DNA of 7,947 bases. It comes from an uncultured Chlorobiaceae bacterium. GTDB lineage: Bacteria; Bacteroidota; Chlorobiia; Chlorobiales; Chlorobiaceae. How positions within the stretch are numbered: position 1 is the stretch's first letter; every line of letters begins with the position of its first letter. The translations under genes were made by a program, and so were the position numbers. The DNA is taken from the NCBI GenBank assembly GCA_903838095.1, contig CAILXE010000416.1, positions 1-7,947 on the forward strand, read 5' to 3'. Below, in pieces: positions 5,803 through 7,947 of the stretch. The notes under the pieces were generated by a model. It saw only the letters and a program-made list of their open reading frames with translations, had not been told where the DNA came from and ran no database searches.

Positions 5803-6705
5803 TTAGATTTTTTTCAGGAACTTCCTTACAGCAAGGATAAACGCTTCGGGCTGCTCTTCCTGTGGCAGATGCCCGCAGTCGGGCACAACCACCAACTCAG
5901 CATTGGGAAGTTCATCCGCAAGCCGGATACTCTCTTCTGTTTTAACCGTAAGATCGTGCTCGCCAGTCATGACGAGAGAGGGCAGTGACATGGTTTTCAG
6001 CCGTTCATCCAGCCGGAGATGATGTGTCTCAAGAAAAAGCTCCCAGAAGGTTCTCGACCAGTCACCAATCATCAGGTCACTCCGAAAGGCTGCCAGAACA
6101 TCGTCGCCAAGTCGCTCCTTGTTGTGCCAGAAACCACGAATATTTTTATCGTAAAGTTTTGTGATCAAAAACTTCATCAAACGCGAAAAAAGTGGTGTGA
6201 GGGCTTTCATGGCAGGCTTCATGGGCGCAGGCACTTCACTGGTGGCATAACCGCTGTAAATCATTGCTCCCGCAAGCACCAGCCCTGTAACATGCTGAGG
6301 AGAGCGCAGGGCAGTAAGCAGGGCCAGAGTGCCGCCTGTTGAATTGCCAACCAGAACAGCTTTCTTGAAGCCGAGTTTTTTTATCAGCTCAATAATGAGG
6401 TCACTCTGGGCTTCAGGAGTATAACTGACTCCGGTTTCCTTTGAGGGCAGGGGGCGTGAGGTGAGGCCAAATGCCGGACGGTCAAAAGCCATGACCGTTG
6501 TCGTTTCCGCCAATCTCTCGAACACATTTCGCCATGACCGGATACTCAGAAAACTGCCATGAAGCAGCACAACGAGTGGTTCTCCGCTGCCAGCCACCCG
6601 GTAATGAACATTAAATCCATTCACCTCAATGAAGTTGTTCTCAGCGGAGAGCTGCTTTTTATTTATTTCACTTGTTGGGTCACTTTGTTGTTCTTGTCCG
6701 GTCAT
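5803..6705 (-). CDS. Alpha/beta-fold hydrolase
   Basis: This 300-residue protein has a complete alpha/beta-hydrolase catalytic apparatus: oxyanion region LLHGSF (47-52), nucleophile elbow GNSTGG (120-125; S122), acid in TGEHD (D251) and base in DCGHLPQEEQPE (H279). A cap region lies at about 145-215. The charged, polar N-terminal 25 residues have no signal peptide, so it is probably cytoplasmic. The substrate is unknown; esterase, epoxide hydrolase-like or C-C hydrolase activities all occur in this superfamily. A BchO-like or thioesterase role cannot be argued from the sequence. It is transcribed in the same direction as mbtH upstream of it, but has its own good promoter in the 113-base gap, so it may be expressed independently. 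The start ATG is preceded only by a weak AAGAA. Confidence 0.88.
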   Translation of the reverse strand: MTGQEQQSDPTSEINKKQLSAENNFIEVNGFNVHYRVAGSGEPLVVLLHGSFLSIRSWRNVFERLAETTTVMAFDRPAFGLTSRPLPSKETGVSYTPEAQSDLIIELIKKLGFKKAVLVGNSTGGTLALLTALRSPQHVTGLVLAGAMIYSGYATSEVPAPMKPAMKALTPLFSRLMKFLITKLYDKNIRGFWHNKERLGDDVLAAFRSDLMIGDWSRTFWELFLETHHLRLDERLKTMSLPSLVMTGEHDLTVKTEESIRLADELPNAELVVVPDCGHLPQEEQPEAFILAVRKFLKKI

Positions 6706-6728
6706 TTCTTGAGCGGGTTATACACTTT

Positions 6729-6756
6729 TTTATACTTGTGATACAACGATAGTCAA
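6729..6756 (-). promoter_or_regulatory. Sigma70-type promoter of the hydrolase gene
   Basis: On the minus strand TTGACT (complement of 6751-6756) and TATAAA (complement of 6729-6734) are separated by 16 bases, each matching consensus at five of six positions. Transcription would begin near 6722, giving a leader of about 17 bases before ATG 6705. Confidence 0.55.
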
Positions 6757-6770
6757 TTCAGTTATTGACT
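6751..6770. promoter_or_regulatory. Perfect 7-bp dyad over the -35 box, operator candidate
   Basis: AGTCAAT (6751-6757) and ATTGACT (6764-6770) form a perfect inverted repeat around a six-base centre. One half contains the -35 hexamer of the hydrolase promoter, a position suited to a repressor or an activator. No regulator gene lies next to it in the window. It could instead be a simple hairpin after mbtH. Confidence 0.4.
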
Positions 6771-6818
6771 GGCGCATTGCATTGCTGAGATGCGGATAAG
6801 GCCAATAGAATTAACTAT

Positions 6819-7013
6819 TTAAAGATTTTCTTGAACAGAGAACGGACGCGTATTTCTCCAGATGTCATGAATGCAGGCTATGCACTCTTCTTTTGTACCA
6901 CTTTTTCCGAAATAACTCCAGCCAATGGGAAGCTCACGCTCAGATGGCCAGAAAGAGTAGTGTTCGTCATTGACCAAAACGTTGTAAAGCGTTGACTCTT
7001 CTTGTGTGTCCAT
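6819..7013 (-). CDS. MbtH-family protein
   Basis: This 64-residue protein fits the MbtH family, small partners that bind and activate adenylation domains of non-ribosomal peptide synthetases. It shows VLVNDEHYSFWP (12-23), PIGW (29-32), G36 and G39, EECI (42-45) and WRNTRP (52-57), which follow the family pattern N-x-E...S-x-W-P...P-x-G-W...W-x-x-x-R-P. Compared with the usual NxExQxSxWP, one residue is missing between E17 and S20 and the Gln is absent. No NRPS gene is seen within the window, so the partner enzyme must lie elsewhere or the gene is an orphan. Its length is typical. It lies 124 bases downstream of lolD on the same strand and 113 bases upstream of the hydrolase gene. Confidence 0.85.
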   Translation of the reverse strand: MDTQEESTLYNVLVNDEHYSFWPSERELPIGWSYFGKSGTKEECIACIHDIWRNTRPFSVQENL

Positions 7014-7099
7014 AGAATATTTGAATTTTTTGCAGTTTATTGGATGACTTGAAACGTAATTGCTTCAGCGTAAAATAGAAATAATTTTCAGTCTCTTCA

Positions 7100-7947
7100 C
7101 TTGTAACATCCCCTGTACCTGAATTTATGCTTTTGTTTCAGATTGTTTTACCGTTATTCCCGCATGGCTGTAGTTTACCACCCTCCATACGCAGGCATCG
7201 ATCTGCAAGAGCAGCGTACTCTTCGTTATGGGTCACGATAATGAAGGACGTGCGTCGTTCCTTGCTCAGTTTGGCCATCAGCTCATAGAGAATGCGGCTG
7301 TTCTGGTTGTCGAGGTTGCCGCTTGGCTCGTCGGCAAGTACCAGCTTCGGGTTGTTCATCAGGGCACGTGCAATCGCGACCCGTTGCTGTTCGCCACCGG
7401 AGAGTTCCGAGGGGAGATGGTCAAATCGCTCAGCGAGGCCAAGGCTCTGAAGCAGCTCGGCGGCCCTTTTTTTTGCCGGCGGAAGTTTGCTGGTGGCGAT
7501 GAATTCCGGCATCGCCACATTCTCAAGGGCGGTGAAGTCTGAGAGGAGGTGGTGAAACTGGAAGACGAAGCCGATTTTCTGGTTCCTGAACCTGGCAAGC
7601 GCCTTTTGGGGGAGGGTGTATTTTGTATCCCTGAACAACAGCTCCTTGTCAAACATGATCTCTCCACTGTCGGGAGTGTCGAGGGTGCCAAGCAGGTTCA
7701 GCAAGGTTGTTTTGCCGCTTCCCGAGGCGCCGATGATGGTCACCATCTCACCTTCGCCAACCGTCAGATCAACCCCGCGAAGGATCTGTATGGTGCGCTT
7801 CCCCGGTATCGTATATGACTTGCTGATATTTTTTGCTGTGAGCATTATTGTGTTGGTATGGTTTGGCTGTTGCCTTATATCGTTGTCAATTTTTCGTTAC
7901 ATTTTTTTTGGTTTGCCCAAGCTCTCGGCCAACATGGATGTTACAAG
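7100..7947. repeat. 12-bp inverted repeat pair flanking lolD
   Basis: CTTGTAACATCC at 7100-7111 is the exact reverse complement of 7936-7947. Both arms are intergenic and lie on either side of lolD. The right arm ends at the window edge, so the repeat may be longer. About one or two such 12-base matches are expected by chance in a window of this size, so meaning is uncertain. Confidence 0.25.
7138..7845 (-). CDS. lolD: ABC transporter ATP-binding protein, LolD type
   Basis: This 235-residue protein is an ABC ATPase of the LolD/MacB (o228) group. It has Walker [10 protein letters not shown] (39-47), Q-loop Q96 in [18 protein letters not shown], signature [10 protein letters not shown] (148-157), Walker B LVLADEP (168-174), D-loop NLD (177-179) and switch H206. 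The FQFHHLL...ALENVAMP stretch is typical of LolD, which powers LolCE-mediated release of lipoproteins from the inner membrane toward the outer membrane. No LolC/LolE-type permease is in the window. Downstream is mbtH, and only 102 bases of upstream sequence are visible. Assignment to LolD rather than another member of this group is therefore likely but not certain. The ATG at 7845 aligns well with family N-termini. Confidence 0.9.
   Translation of the reverse strand: MLTAKNISKSYTIPGKRTIQILRGVDLTVGEGEMVTIIGASGSGKTTLLNLLGTLDTPDSGEIMFDKELLFRDTKYTLPQKALARFRNQKIGFVFQFHHLLSDFTALENVAMPEFIATSKLPPAKKRAAELLQSLGLAERFDHLPSELSGGEQQRVAIARALMNNPKLVLADEPSGNLDNQNSRILYELMAKLSKERRTSFIIVTHNEEYAALADRCLRMEGGKLQPCGNNGKTI

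Noticed and set aside
5761..5814. Terminator between the convergent phosphoesterase and hydrolase genes
   Set aside because: The TGAGA/TCTCA and AACC/GGTT pairs are only 4-5 bp with long loops, and the T-run at 5808-5814 codes the hydrolase C-terminal Lys codons.
6019..6342. 107-residue open frame on the + strand
   Set aside because: It is antisense to the alpha/beta hydrolase, which has an intact catalytic triad.
6773..6794. CGCAT/ATGCG inverted repeat after mbtH as a terminator
   Set aside because: It is a 5-bp stem with a 12-base loop and no T-run on the minus strand.
7014..7137. Terminator or promoter between lolD and mbtH
   Set aside because: No stable hairpin with a T-run and no well-spaced hexamer pair could be found, so whether the two genes share a transcript stays open.
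7867..7889. lolD promoter with a perfect minus-strand TTGACA (complement of 7884-7889)
   Set aside because: No -10-like hexamer occurs at 16-18 bases. TATAAG (complement of 7874-7879) is too close to it and has no -35 of its own.

Overview
The window looks like a chromosomal segment of a green sulfur bacterium (Chlorobi, probably the freshwater Chlorobium/Pelodictyon group). This is inferred from protein character and moderate base composition, not from a marker gene. The main pointers are a [2Fe-2S] ferredoxin domain of the kind found in the chlorosome envelope proteins CsmI/CsmJ/CsmX, and a YbeY with Asp in place of the third metal-binding His. No rRNA, tRNA, CRISPR array or insertion sequence was seen.

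Left part, + strand: hflX (80-1369) and ybeY (1366-1818) overlap by four bases (ATGA) and form a ribosome-maintenance pair, followed by a short terminator-like hairpin. Next is a 324-residue protein joining a [2Fe-2S] ferredoxin domain to a C-terminal DUF4332 (helix-hairpin-helix-like) domain. A 152-base gap with a GC-rich hairpin leads to a beta-carbonic anhydrase gene with a Sec signal peptide.

The carbonic anhydrase gene is the most interesting item. Right after the signal peptide lie three perfect 26-bp tandem copies plus a 10-base partial copy (3115-3202). Since 26 is not a multiple of three, three copies put the signal peptide and the enzyme in different frames. One copy would give a seamless exported enzyme, and four would restore the frame with a longer linker. 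This is what a phase-variable (contingency) locus would look like, although a fixed mutation or an assembly artefact is possible. A strong hairpin followed by five T lies just past its stop, inside the 3' end of the convergent trmH gene, and could terminate the carbonic anhydrase transcript.

Middle and right: trmH (minus) and a metallophosphoesterase (plus) diverge from a 234-base gap. On the minus strand there follow, from right to left, lolD (ABC ATPase), a small MbtH-family gene with no NRPS gene in view, and an alpha/beta hydrolase. The hydrolase has a good sigma70-type promoter whose -35 box sits inside a perfect 7-bp dyad, suggesting an operator. Apart from hflX-ybeY the genes appear to be separate housekeeping or accessory units rather than one pathway.
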